Shown here one piece after another: positions 35,125 through 42,305 of a stretch of 64,000 nt of DNA. Below the pieces are notes generated by a model. That model had not been told where the DNA came from, did not search any database, and worked only from the letters and a program-made list of their open reading frames with translations. Where the stretch lies: NCBI RefSeq assembly GCF_014647515.1, contig NZ_BMPI01000017.1, positions 113,715-177,714 on the forward strand, given 5' to 3'. Numbering within the stretch: position 1 is the stretch's first letter; every line of letters begins with the position of its first letter. The DNA is from Dactylosporangium sucinum (GTDB lineage Bacteria; Actinomycetota; Actinomycetes; Mycobacteriales; Micromonosporaceae). Both the position numbers and the translations under genes were made by a program.

Positions 35125-35805
35125 ATGTCCTTCCTGGCTCGCGGTGAGGCCGGTAACCCCTGGTTCTCGTGGTCGTACGTCCGGGACAACCTCGAGACCA
35201 TCCAGGACGCGCTCGTCGACCACGTGGTCATCACCGTCTGGTCGGTCGCGATCGCGGTGGCCATCGCGATCCCGCTGGCGGTGCTGGCGTACTGGGTGCG
35301 CCCGCTCGCCACGCCGATTCTGACATCAGCCGGCGTGGTTTACACGATTCCCTCCCTGGCCCTGCTGGCCTTCCTGGCGCCGTTCCTGGGCACCGGCCGC
35401 AGCCCGGTCATCGTGGCGCTGGTGCTGTACGCGCTGATCATCCTCATCCGCAACGCGCTCACCGGTTTGCTGCAGGTCCCCGGTGACGTGCGGGAAGCCG
35501 CGACCGCGATGGGCTACAGCCGGTTCGCCCGGCTGGTGCGGGTCGAGTTGCCGCTCGCGCTGCCGGGCATCCTCACCGGGCTGCGCCTGGCGACGGTCTC
35601 GACAGTGGCGTTGGTCACGGTCGGCGCGATCGTCGGGTCGCAGGGCGGCCTCGGCGGGCTGATCCTCAGCGGCTTCCGCAACAACTACTACAAGGCCCAG
35701 ATCGCGACCGCGGCCGTGCTGTGCGTCGCGCTCGCCCTCGTGTTCGACCTGCTGCTGATCGGCCTCAGCCGGTTGCTGACGCCGTGGACGAGGAGCCGCG
35801 CGTGA
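35125..35805 (+). CDS. opuCB: Glycine betaine/choline ABC importer permease 1
   Basis: A 226-residue inner-membrane permease with about six TM helices. The binding-protein-dependent transport motif reads EAATAMGYSRFARLVRVELPLALPG, whose core (AATAMGYSRFARLVRVELPL) docks the ATPase. VVYTIPSLALLAFL is typical of the OpuC/ProW group. The ATG at 35125 has a leaderless -10 box. The stop overlaps the next permease's GTG as GTGA. Confidence 0.92.
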   Translation: MSFLARGEAGNPWFSWSYVRDNLETIQDALVDHVVITVWSVAIAVAIAIPLAVLAYWVRPLATPILTSAGVVYTIPSLALLAFLAPFLGTGRSPVIVALVLYALIILIRNALTGLLQVPGDVREAATAMGYSRFARLVRVELPLALPGILTGLRLATVSTVALVTVGAIVGSQGGLGGLILSGFRNNYYKAQIATAAVLCVALALVFDLLLIGLSRLLTPWTRSRA

Positions 35806-36488
35806 ACACCATCGAGGACATGTTCGTCTGGTTCAACGACCCGCTGAACTGGACGAACCCGGGCGGCATCCTGGAGCGGCTGCGCGAGCACATCGAGATC
35901 TCGGTGCTCGCCGTGCTCTTCGGCTGCCTGGTCGCGTGGCCGCTCGGGATAACGCTGGGCCGGCGCGGCACCGCGTCCGGCGTCATCGTGCTGCTGTCCA
36001 ACCTCACCCAGGCGGTGCCGGTGATGGCGCTGCTCACGATCCTGTCGATCAGCCCGCTCGGCCTCGGCAAGCCGTCGGTCGTCGTGTCGCTGGCCGTCTT
36101 CACGCTGCCCGCACTGCTCGCCAACGCGTACACCGGGATGCGCCAGATCGACGCCGAGGTGCGCGACGCGGCCCGGGGGATGGGCATGACCTCGGCGCAG
36201 CGGCTGTGGCGGGTCGAGCTGCCGCTCGCGGTGCCGTACCTGGCGACCGGCCTGCGGATCGCGACCACGCAGGTGGTGGCCACGGCCACCCTGGCGACCG
36301 CGGTCAACGGCGGCGGGCTGGGCATGATCATCTCGGCCGCCTTCGGCCTCGGCCCGGGCCACGGCGGCCAGATCCTCGCCGGCGCCGTCCTGGTCGCCGG
36401 CCTCGCGCTGCTCATCGACGGGCTCATGGCACTGGTGGAGCGGAAGATCACACCGAAGGTCCTTCGCCAGGCCACCGGCCGTTCCTGA
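35802..36488 (+). CDS. opuCD: Glycine betaine/choline ABC importer permease 2
   Basis: A 228-residue permease paralogous to the preceding gene, with about six TM helices and the coupling motif DAARGMGMTSAQRLWRVELP. Two unlike permeases per importer are usual in OpuC systems. The GTG at 35802 is coupled to the upstream stop. The next 178 bp (36489-36666) hold no gene and lead into the binding protein. Confidence 0.9.
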   Translation: MNTIEDMFVWFNDPLNWTNPGGILERLREHIEISVLAVLFGCLVAWPLGITLGRRGTASGVIVLLSNLTQAVPVMALLTILSISPLGLGKPSVVVSLAVFTLPALLANAYTGMRQIDAEVRDAARGMGMTSAQRLWRVELPLAVPYLATGLRIATTQVVATATLATAVNGGGLGMIISAAFGLGPGHGGQILAGAVLVAGLALLIDGLMALVERKITPKVLRQATGRS

Positions 36489-36666
36489 GCTCCCAAACCA
36501 CGGGTTGTTACGAAAACGTGCCTGCTTGGAGTTGCCGAATTTCCATCGGCGGAGTTGCGTATTGAGGAGCGGGCGGGCTTCATGCCGATAGCGCCGTCCG
36601 TCGGACACGCGGCCGGTCATCGTGATCGCGCCGGGACACGGAAGGCGGGCCATTTTGCGAACAGCC

Positions 36667-37647
36667 ATGCGCGCAACCCTCGGACTCCTGCTCGGCCTCT
36701 CGGCCGTCGGCCTCGCCGCATGCGGCGAGGAGGGCTCCTCGGGCACGCAAGCGCCGGCGAGCGTCAGCGGGACCGGGTGCGCCCCGGTCGCCGGAGAGAA
36801 ACTGGTCGTCCTCGACGATGACAAGAAGCTCCAGAATGCTGACAACATCATTGCGGCGATCAACACGAAGGCCGCCGACCCGGCCCTCGTCGCCGCCCTG
36901 GACAAGGTCTCCGACGCCCTGACGACGGAGAAGCTCGTCCAGCTCAACAAGGCGGTCGACGTCGACCGCAAGACCTCGAAGGTGGCGGCCGAGGACTTCG
37001 CCAAGGCGGAGAACCTCACGGCCGGCATCGAGAAGACGAAGAGCGGTCCGATCAAGATCGGTGCCGCCGACTTCTCGGAAAGCGCCACGCTCGGCGCCCT
37101 CTACGAAATCGTCCTCGACGCCGCCGGCTACGACGCATCGGTCCAGACCATCGGCAAGCGCGAGGTCTACTACGGCCAGCTGACCAAGGGCGACCTGCAG
37201 GTCGTCCCCGAGTACGCGGCGACGCTGGTCGACTTCATCAACGGCGCGGTCAACGGCAAGGACGCCAAGTCGCTGGCCTCGGGCGACGTCGACGCGACCG
37301 TCACGGCGCTGAAGGACATCGGCGGCAAGCAGGGCCTGTCGTTCAGCAAGGCGTCGAAGGCGTTCGACGGCAACGCGTTCGCGGTGACCTCCGAGTTCGC
37401 CACCAAGCACGGCGTCAAGACGCTGAGTGACTTCGCCACCAAGTGCTCCGGCAAGGACACCGTCCTGGGCGGTCCCGCAGAGTGCCCGCAGCGGCCGTAC
37501 TGCCAGCCGGGTCTGGAGAAGACCTATGGCATCCAGTTCGGCAAGGTGCTCAGCCTCGACGCCGGCGGTCCCCAGAGCAAGGACGCCGTGAAGAAGGGCA
37601 ACGCCTCGCTCGTGCTCGTGTTCTCGTCCGACGGCTCGCTCGGCTAG
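36667..37647 (+). CDS. opuCC: Glycine betaine/choline-binding lipoprotein, apparently circularly permuted
   Basis: A 326-residue extracytoplasmic binding protein. The signal ends in a lipobox-like LAAC, so Cys19 is probably lipid-modified. The mature protein begins with what is normally the C-terminal part of the OpuAC/ProX fold (VVLDDDKKLQNADNIIAAIN, then LTTEKLVQLNKAVDVDRKTS). It then runs through the normal N-terminal part (IKIGAADFSESATLGALYEI, GDLQVVPEYAATLVDFIN) and stops at LVLVFSSDGSLG, where an ordinary protein would continue into its C-terminal part. The order therefore looks permuted rather than truncated. The ATG at 36667 gives a proper signal peptide. A strong hairpin follows. 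Confidence 0.88.
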   Translation: MRATLGLLLGLSAVGLAACGEEGSSGTQAPASVSGTGCAPVAGEKLVVLDDDKKLQNADNIIAAINTKAADPALVAALDKVSDALTTEKLVQLNKAVDVDRKTSKVAAEDFAKAENLTAGIEKTKSGPIKIGAADFSESATLGALYEIVLDAAGYDASVQTIGKREVYYGQLTKGDLQVVPEYAATLVDFINGAVNGKDAKSLASGDVDATVTALKDIGGKQGLSFSKASKAFDGNAFAVTSEFATKHGVKTLSDFATKCSGKDTVLGGPAECPQRPYCQPGLEKTYGIQFGKVLSLDAGGPQSKDAVKKGNASLVLVFSSDGSLG

Positions 37648-37654
37648 GTCTGAC

Positions 37655-37694
37655 TGCCCGCCCATCCCTGGCCGGAGCCGGGGATGGGCGGGCA
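37655..37694 (+). terminator. Strong hairpin after the ABC importer operon
   Basis: Fourteen-base arms TGCCCGCCCATCCC (37655-37668) and GGGATGGGCGGGCA (37681-37694) are perfectly complementary, with a 12-nt loop and a TTTCGCTT tail. Confidence 0.85.
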
Positions 37695-37731
37695 TTTCGC
37701 TTGTGATGAAGACCGCGTAAGGTCTGTGCTC

Positions 37732-39639
37732 ATGCCGGCCACGGAATCCCCCGGGGGTCTGCGGAGCGCCAAGCTCCTCCAGATCCTCTTCTGGTCAGGG
37801 GTCGGCCTCACTCCGCTGGCTGCATTGTTGCTGCTGATCGGGGACGGTTTCGTCCTGCAGGTGGCGGCGGTGCTGGCCGTCCTTGTCGTGCTGCTCATCG
37901 GGCTGTCGATCGCGCTGCGCCGCGAGGGCGACGGCGCGCGCGGCGAGGTCGAGGAGTTCGTCTACGACGAGCTCGACCAGCTGCGCGACGACATCCGCGG
38001 CGACATCACCCACGCGGCCCGGCAGACCCACGGCCAGCTCAACGAGCGCATCGGCGCGCTGCACGAGACCGTCGACGCGCTGCGCAACCAGGTCGACATG
38101 ATGCGCGGGCAGCTGGATCGCGCCCAGGCGCAGGCCCACCAGGCGGTCCCGCCGCAGCACCACACCGGCTCGGCCGCCGTGCCGCCGGGCGTCCTGCGGC
38201 ACACCGAGACCGTGGTCACCACCAAGACGATGGTCGTCGACCCGACCGACCAGCGCGGCGGCACCGTCTACGGCGCCCGCCCGGAGATACCCCAGCAGCG
38301 CCGCCCCGACCGCTCGGAGCGGATCTCGGAGCGGGTCGCCGACCGGATGCCCGCCGACCGCCCCGAGCCCGGCCCGCCGCCGCAGCGCGGCCGCGAGGAG
38401 CGGGTCAGCCGCACCGAGCGGTCGGAGTGGACCGAGCGCTCCGAGCGGTCCGAGCGGTCCGAGCGGTCCGAGCGCTCGGAATGGGTCGAGCGCGCCGAGC
38501 CGCCCCGCCAGGAGTCCCGTCAGGAGTCCCGCCAGGAGTCTCGTCCGGAGCCGGGCCAGGAGTCCTGGACCGAGCATCTGCTGCGGGAGCGGATGTCCGG
38601 CGGCGAGCCCGACGGCTCGCGGGGCGGTGGACGGCGGCGTGCGTATGACCCGGATGACGAGGGCAACGTGACCGGCGTCCGCACGACGGACCGCTGGGCG
38701 TCGGTCCACGGCGACGAGCGGGGCGGCCGCGAGCTGCGCATGGGCGAGCGCCGCGCCTCGGTGCACGCCGACGAGACCGGCACCCACGTGCGCATCGAGG
38801 ACCGGTGGGCGACGGTCCGCCACGAGGAGTACTACCCCAACGAGGACGCCGACGCCCGCCGCGACGGCGGCCCGCGCCGCTCGGCTGCCCGCCGCGAGCG
38901 CGAGCGCGACTGGGCCTCCGGCGAGACCCCGCGCCCGGACTGGTCCGACCGCGAGCCGGCCGAGGACCGCCCCGGCCGCCGCCGCGCCGACCGGTCCGCG
39001 GAAAGCAGCGACGACTGGCGGGACCGCACGGGCCGCGCCGCGGAAAGCAGCGACGACTGGCGGGACCGCACCGGCCGTGCCGCGGAAGGCAACGACGACT
39101 GGCGGGACCGCACCGGCCGCGCCGCACCGGGCGATGACCGGAGCGAGCGCGTCGGCCGCCGCCGCGCCGCGGACGGCGACGATTGGAACGACCACCCGGG
39201 CCGCGCCGACGCCGCCGACTGGGCCGAGCGCACCGCCCGCGAGCTGGCCCGCAGCGCAGACCGGGACCACGATCGGGCCGCCGACCGCGGCAACGGCTGG
39301 GACCGGGCCCGCGACGAGGGCCGCCCGGCCGCCCACTGGTCGGAGAGCAGCTACGAGGAGGCCCGCCGCGACGAGAGCGGCGGCACCCGCTGGTCCGAGG
39401 TCCGCCGCGACCGCCAAGGACTGCCCGGCGGACCGGCCGCACTGCCCGCCGCGCCGGCCGAGCCCGCGTCGCGCTGGACCCCCGACCTGTCCAGCCCGGC
39501 CCGTGACGAGGAGCGCGTCTCGCGCCGCGCCCGGGACGACGACGAGGAGTACGGCTGGAACGGCGCCCGCGACGAGCCGCGCGGCCGCGCGGCCCGGCAG
39601 ATCGTCGACTTCGAGGGAAGCGACGACCGCTGGCGCTGA
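37732..39639 (+). CDS. Membrane-anchored, highly charged repeat protein
   Basis: A 635-residue protein of unknown function. Two TM helices (about 18-38 and 44-62) are followed by a predicted coiled coil (about 75-135). About 480 residues of Arg/Glu/Asp/Ser-rich, Trp-dotted, low-complexity sequence follow, with S-E-R repeats, R-Q-E-S repeats and three 14-residue repeats. The TM plus coiled-coil start recalls cytoskeletal or polar scaffold proteins, but the tail is too simple to classify. TAAGGT (37718-37723) lies eight nt before the ATG. A long open frame on the other strand is a composition artefact. Confidence 0.75.
   Translation: MPATESPGGLRSAKLLQILFWSGVGLTPLAALLLLIGDGFVLQVAAVLAVLVVLLIGLSIALRREGDGARGEVEEFVYDELDQLRDDIRGDITHAARQTHGQLNERIGALHETVDALRNQVDMMRGQLDRAQAQAHQAVPPQHHTGSAAVPPGVLRHTETVVTTKTMVVDPTDQRGGTVYGARPEIPQQRRPDRSERISERVADRMPADRPEPGPPPQRGREERVSRTERSEWTERSERSERSERSERSEWVERAEPPRQESRQESRQESRPEPGQESWTEHLLRERMSGGEPDGSRGGGRRRAYDPDDEGNVTGVRTTDRWASVHGDERGGRELRMGERRASVHADETGTHVRIEDRWATVRHEEYYPNEDADARRDGGPRRSAARRERERDWASGETPRPDWSDREPAEDRPGRRRADRSAESSDDWRDRTGRAAESSDDWRDRTGRAAEGNDDWRDRTGRAAPGDDRSERVGRRRAADGDDWNDHPGRADAADWAERTARELARSADRDHDRAADRGNGWDRARDEGRPAAHWSESSYEEARRDESGGTRWSEVRRDRQGLPGGPAALPAAPAEPASRWTPDLSSPARDEERVSRRARDDDEEYGWNGARDEPRGRAARQIVDFEGSDDRWR
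38412..38482. repeat. 9-bp tandem repeats encoding S-E-R
   Basis: A GAGCGGTCC-type 9-bp unit repeats about six times and encodes Ser-Glu-Arg triplets in the charged repeat protein. Confidence 0.75.
39001..39126. repeat. Three 42-bp tandem repeats
   Basis: Three consecutive 42-bp units (starts 39001, 39043, 39085) encode the 14-residue repeat E-(S/G)-(S/N)-D-D-W-R-D-R-T-G-R-A-A. The first two copies are nearly identical at DNA level, suggesting recent duplication. Confidence 0.85.
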
Positions 39640-39646
39640 GCGGCGG

Positions 39647-40783
39647 CTACTTGTCGATGTCGCCGACGACGAAGAACATCGATCCCAGGATGGCGATCAG
39701 GTCGGGCACCAGCGTGCCCGGGAGCAGCGTCGACAGGGCCTGGACGTTGGAATACGACGCCGTGCGCAGCTTCAGCCGCCACGGGGTCTTCTCGCCGTGC
39801 GACACCAGGTAGTAGCCGTTGATGCCCAGCGGGTTCTCGGTCCAGGCGTAGGTGTGGCCCTCCGGCGCCTTGACCACCTTCGGCAGCCGGACGTTGACGG
39901 GGCCGGTGAGGGTGTCGACCCGGTCGAGGCAGGCCTGCGCCAGGTCCAGCGACACGTACACCTGGTCGAGCAGCACCTCGAAGCGCGAGTGGCAGTCGCC
40001 GGCGGTGCGCGTGACGACGGGGACGTCCAGCTCGCCGTAGGCCAGGTACGGCTCGTCGCGGCGCAGGTCGAAGTCGAGGCCCGAGGCGCGGCCGACCGGG
40101 CCGGAGGCGCCGTAGGCGGCCGCCTCGGCGGCGGTGAGCACGCCGACGCCGACCGTGCGGGCCAGGAAGATCTCGTTGCGCCGGATCAGGTTGTCGAGGT
40201 CGGGCATGCGGCGGCGGACCTGGTCGATCGCGACCCGGGCCCGGTCGGTCCAGCCCGCCGGGACCTCCTCCTTCAGCCCGCCGACGCGGTTGTACATGTA
40301 GTGCATGCGCCCGCCGGACGCCTCTTCGAGGACGGCCTGGATCGTCTCGCGCTCCCGGAACGCGTAGAACATCGGCGTGATCGCGCCGATCTCCAGCGGG
40401 TAGGAGCCGAGGAACATCAGGTGGTTGAGCACCCGGTTGAGCTCGGCCAGCGCCGTGCGCAGCCAGACCGCCCGCTCCGGCACCTCGATGCCCATCATCC
40501 GCTCGACGGCCAGCACCACGCCGAGCTCGTTGCAGAACGCCGACAGCCAGTCGTGCCGGTTGGCCAGCATGATGATCTGCCGGTAGTCGCGGACCTCGAA
40601 GAGCTTCTCCGCGCCGCGGTGCATGTACCCGATGATCGGCTCGGCGCTGACCACCCGCTCGCCGTCCAGGACCAGTCGCAGCCGCAGCACGCCGTGGGTC
40701 GACGGGTGCTGGGGGCCGATGTTGAGCACCATGTCGGCCGTGTCGAGCCCGGTGCCCGTCCCGACCGTCAGCTCAGTGGTCAT
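39647..40783 (-). CDS. nuoD: Stand-alone NADH-quinone oxidoreductase subunit D
   Basis: A 378-residue NuoD/49-kDa (group 4 [NiFe]-hydrogenase-like) subunit, which helps form the quinone site of complex I. Conserved motifs are IGPQHPSTHGVLRL, GYMHRGAEKLFE (Arg56), NRHDWLSAFCNELG and GDCHSRFEVLLDQV. No other nuo gene is nearby, so it is probably a second or stand-alone copy; the main nuo operon would lie elsewhere. AGCCTA at 40791-40796 reads as a TAGGCT -10 box seven nt before the ATG on this strand, so it seems to have its own leaderless promoter. A MidA-like methyltransferase lies about 600 bp upstream on the same strand. Confidence 0.94.
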   Translation of the reverse strand: MTTELTVGTGTGLDTADMVLNIGPQHPSTHGVLRLRLVLDGERVVSAEPIIGYMHRGAEKLFEVRDYRQIIMLANRHDWLSAFCNELGVVLAVERMMGIEVPERAVWLRTALAELNRVLNHLMFLGSYPLEIGAITPMFYAFRERETIQAVLEEASGGRMHYMYNRVGGLKEEVPAGWTDRARVAIDQVRRRMPDLDNLIRRNEIFLARTVGVGVLTAAEAAAYGASGPVGRASGLDFDLRRDEPYLAYGELDVPVVTRTAGDCHSRFEVLLDQVYVSLDLAQACLDRVDTLTGPVNVRLPKVVKAPEGHTYAWTENPLGINGYYLVSHGEKTPWRLKLRTASYSNVQALSTLLPGTLVPDLIAILGSMFFVVGDIDK

Positions 40784-40790
40784 GCTGCCG

Positions 40791-40796
40791 AGCCTA
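40791..40796 (-). promoter_or_regulatory. -10 box for leaderless nuoD
   Basis: TAGGCT on the minus strand with a seven-nt spacer to the nuoD ATG and no ribosome-binding site. The -35 is weak. Confidence 0.45.
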
Positions 40797-40805
40797 CAAG
40801 TCCGG

Positions 40806-41096
40806 CTACAGATCCTGGAGGATCCGCAGCGCCCGCGAGACGTTGTGCATCGTGCTGGTGTCCGCCACCGCGACCCGCTCGACGAACCACCGCTTCAGCG
40901 GCGACGAGAGCCGGTCGGGCATGACGACGAGGTCGTCGAGCTCGACCGCCAGCGGGGAGTCGCGCAGCTCCTCCTGGTCGGTGACCTCGGCGACGATGAC
41001 CACCGGCACATCGGTGCTGTTGAACACGTCGGAGCTGATGATCAGACCGAGCCGCTCGCGGGCGCCCCTGATGAGCCAGACCTCACCGCGCTGCAC
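40806..41096 (-). CDS. MazF/PemK-like toxin
   Basis: A 96-residue protein of the MazF/PemK endoribonuclease type, which would cut mRNA. It starts VQRGEVWLIRG, the usual MazF opening strand, and continues RLGLIISSDVFNS and VPVVIVAEVTD in the order of that fold. The C-terminal part (SPLKRWFVERVAVADTSTM) fits less closely. The GTG at 41096 overlaps the antitoxin's end by 14 nt; the longer upstream frame is a shadow of the antitoxin gene. Order and overlap are standard for type II toxin-antitoxin modules. Confidence 0.82.
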   Translation of the reverse strand: MQRGEVWLIRGARERLGLIISSDVFNSTDVPVVIVAEVTDQEELRDSPLAVELDDLVVMPDRLSSPLKRWFVERVAVADTSTMHNVSRALRILQDL

Positions 41097-41343
41097 GACG
41101 GCGACCGCGGAAGACCTCGGCGTCAACGATCGCGATCTCCTCTTCGTCGGCCAGCGCGGCCGCCTCAAGGTCGAGCTTGGCCCGCCGCACCGCCTCGGCG
41201 TGGGCGGTGAAGATCGACCGCAGGGCGCGCTCCTGGGCCGCCCGGTCGATCCATGCGCTGAGCGAGACGCCGTCACGCTCCGCCCAGTGGCGGGCGTCGG
41301 CGATGGTCTGGTCCGAGAAGGACAGGGTCACCTTGGCCGTCAT
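41083..41343 (-). CDS. MazE-like/ribbon-helix-helix antitoxin
   Basis: An 86-residue partner of the downstream toxin. The N-terminus TAKVTLSFSDQTIADARHWA followed by GVSLSAWIDRAA is the pattern of a ribbon-helix-helix DNA-binding domain. The acidic C-terminal tail with EEEIAIVDAEVF would wrap the toxin. It probably autoregulates the pair. A good promoter (GTGACA, 17 bp, TACCGT) lies just upstream with a leaderless start. Confidence 0.85.
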   Translation of the reverse strand: MTAKVTLSFSDQTIADARHWAERDGVSLSAWIDRAAQERALRSIFTAHAEAVRRAKLDLEAAALADEEEIAIVDAEVFRGRRRAAR

Positions 41344-41350
41344 GGATCCC

Positions 41351-41379
41351 ACGGTACCGCCGGTATGACCGATTGTCAC
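41351..41379 (-). promoter_or_regulatory. Promoter of the toxin-antitoxin pair
   Basis: On the minus strand, GTGACA (41379-41374) and TACCGT (41356-41351) are 17 bp apart. The -10 box lies seven nt before the antitoxin ATG, so the transcript should be leaderless. The -35 overlaps the last bases of the methyltransferase gene. Confidence 0.65.
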
Positions 41380-42305
41380 ACCCAGCGCATGACCCACCGG
41401 TGCCCACCGAGCCCGGCCGGGTCGGTCAGCTCCGCCGCGGCACCGGCCCGGGCCAGCGCGCGCACGTAGCCGGCGGGGTCGGACGAGGCCAGGGCGAGCG
41501 GCGGCCGCCGGCCGTCGACGCCCAGCAGGTGCAGCGCCTGCCGCTGGTCGAGCAGCAGGTCGTGCTCCAGGGAGTCCAGCGCGACGGAGACCGTCAGGTC
41601 GCAGCTCCCGTCGGCGACCGGCGCCACCTCCCGGCCGTCCCGGAACCCGGTCAGCGTGCCGAGTAACGGCCGCGCGCCCAGCACGTGCCCGTAGTCCACG
41701 GCGAGGGCCAGCCCGCGCTGCACTCCGGCGACGGCGGACGACCAGGCGAGGTCGCGCGGCCGCCCGATCTCGGCCCGCGCGCCCGGCGGCAGGCCGTCCA
41801 GCGGCCACCAGCGCGCCAGCCAGGCGGCGTCGTCCGGTTCGAGCGGCTCGCCGGACGGCGTCAGGTCCTCCAGCAGGTACCGCGGCCGGCCCAGCGAATC
41901 CACCTCGACGATGTCCACCGGTACGTTGTCGAGCCACTCCGTCGCCACGAGCAGGCCGACGATCCCGGCGGGAGGCTCCGCGACCCAGGCGACGGAGGCC
42001 GGCAGCCCCGACGGCCGGGGCGCCGTCTCGACGGCGGTCGCCGCGACCCGTGCGGCGACGCCGGCCGGCAGTGCGGCCAGGATCCCCAGCAGCAGCTCAC
42101 CGCGGCCGGCGCCCACGTCGACCAGGTCGAGCCGGGCCGGGTGCTCCAGCGCCTCGTCCAGCCGGCCCAGCAGCGTGGCCAGCGCGCCGGCGAACAGCGG
42201 CGAGGCGAGCGCGCTGGTCCGGAAGTGCTCGGCCGGGGCGGAGCGGACGAAGAAGCCGGACGGGCCGTAGAGCGCCGACGCCATCGCCTGCCGCCACCGG
42301 ATCAC
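41376..42305 (-). CDS. MidA/NDUFAF7-like SAM-dependent methyltransferase
   Basis: A 309-residue class I methyltransferase of the DUF185/MidA type. The SAM site LVDVGAGRGELLLG is at about residues 61-74. LVATEWLDNVPVDIVEVD and a later LALAVDYGHVLGARPLLGTL match the family's catalytic region (A-N-E-x-x-D/L-D-x-x-P and D-Y-G-H). Mitochondrial NDUFAF7 methylates an arginine of NDUFS2, the NuoD homologue, and a nuoD gene lies just beyond the toxin-antitoxin pair. The GTG start overlaps the upstream gene's stop as GTGA. Confidence 0.85.
   Translation of the reverse strand: MIRWRQAMASALYGPSGFFVRSAPAEHFRTSALASPLFAGALATLLGRLDEALEHPARLDLVDVGAGRGELLLGILAALPAGVAARVAATAVETAPRPSGLPASVAWVAEPPAGIVGLLVATEWLDNVPVDIVEVDSLGRPRYLLEDLTPSGEPLEPDDAAWLARWWPLDGLPPGARAEIGRPRDLAWSSAVAGVQRGLALAVDYGHVLGARPLLGTLTGFRDGREVAPVADGSCDLTVSVALDSLEHDLLLDQRQALHLLGVDGRRPPLALASSDPAGYVRALARAGAAAELTDPAGLGGHRWVMRWV

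Noticed and set aside
37795..39417. A 540-codon antisense frame opposite the charged repeat protein
   Set aside because: The translation is an Ala/Val/Arg-rich mirror of the repeat codons with no domain. The plus strand has the TM, coiled-coil and promoter signals.
39647..40783. A complex I operon
   Set aside because: Only subunit D is present. The neighbours are a toxin-antitoxin pair, a methyltransferase and the repeat protein.
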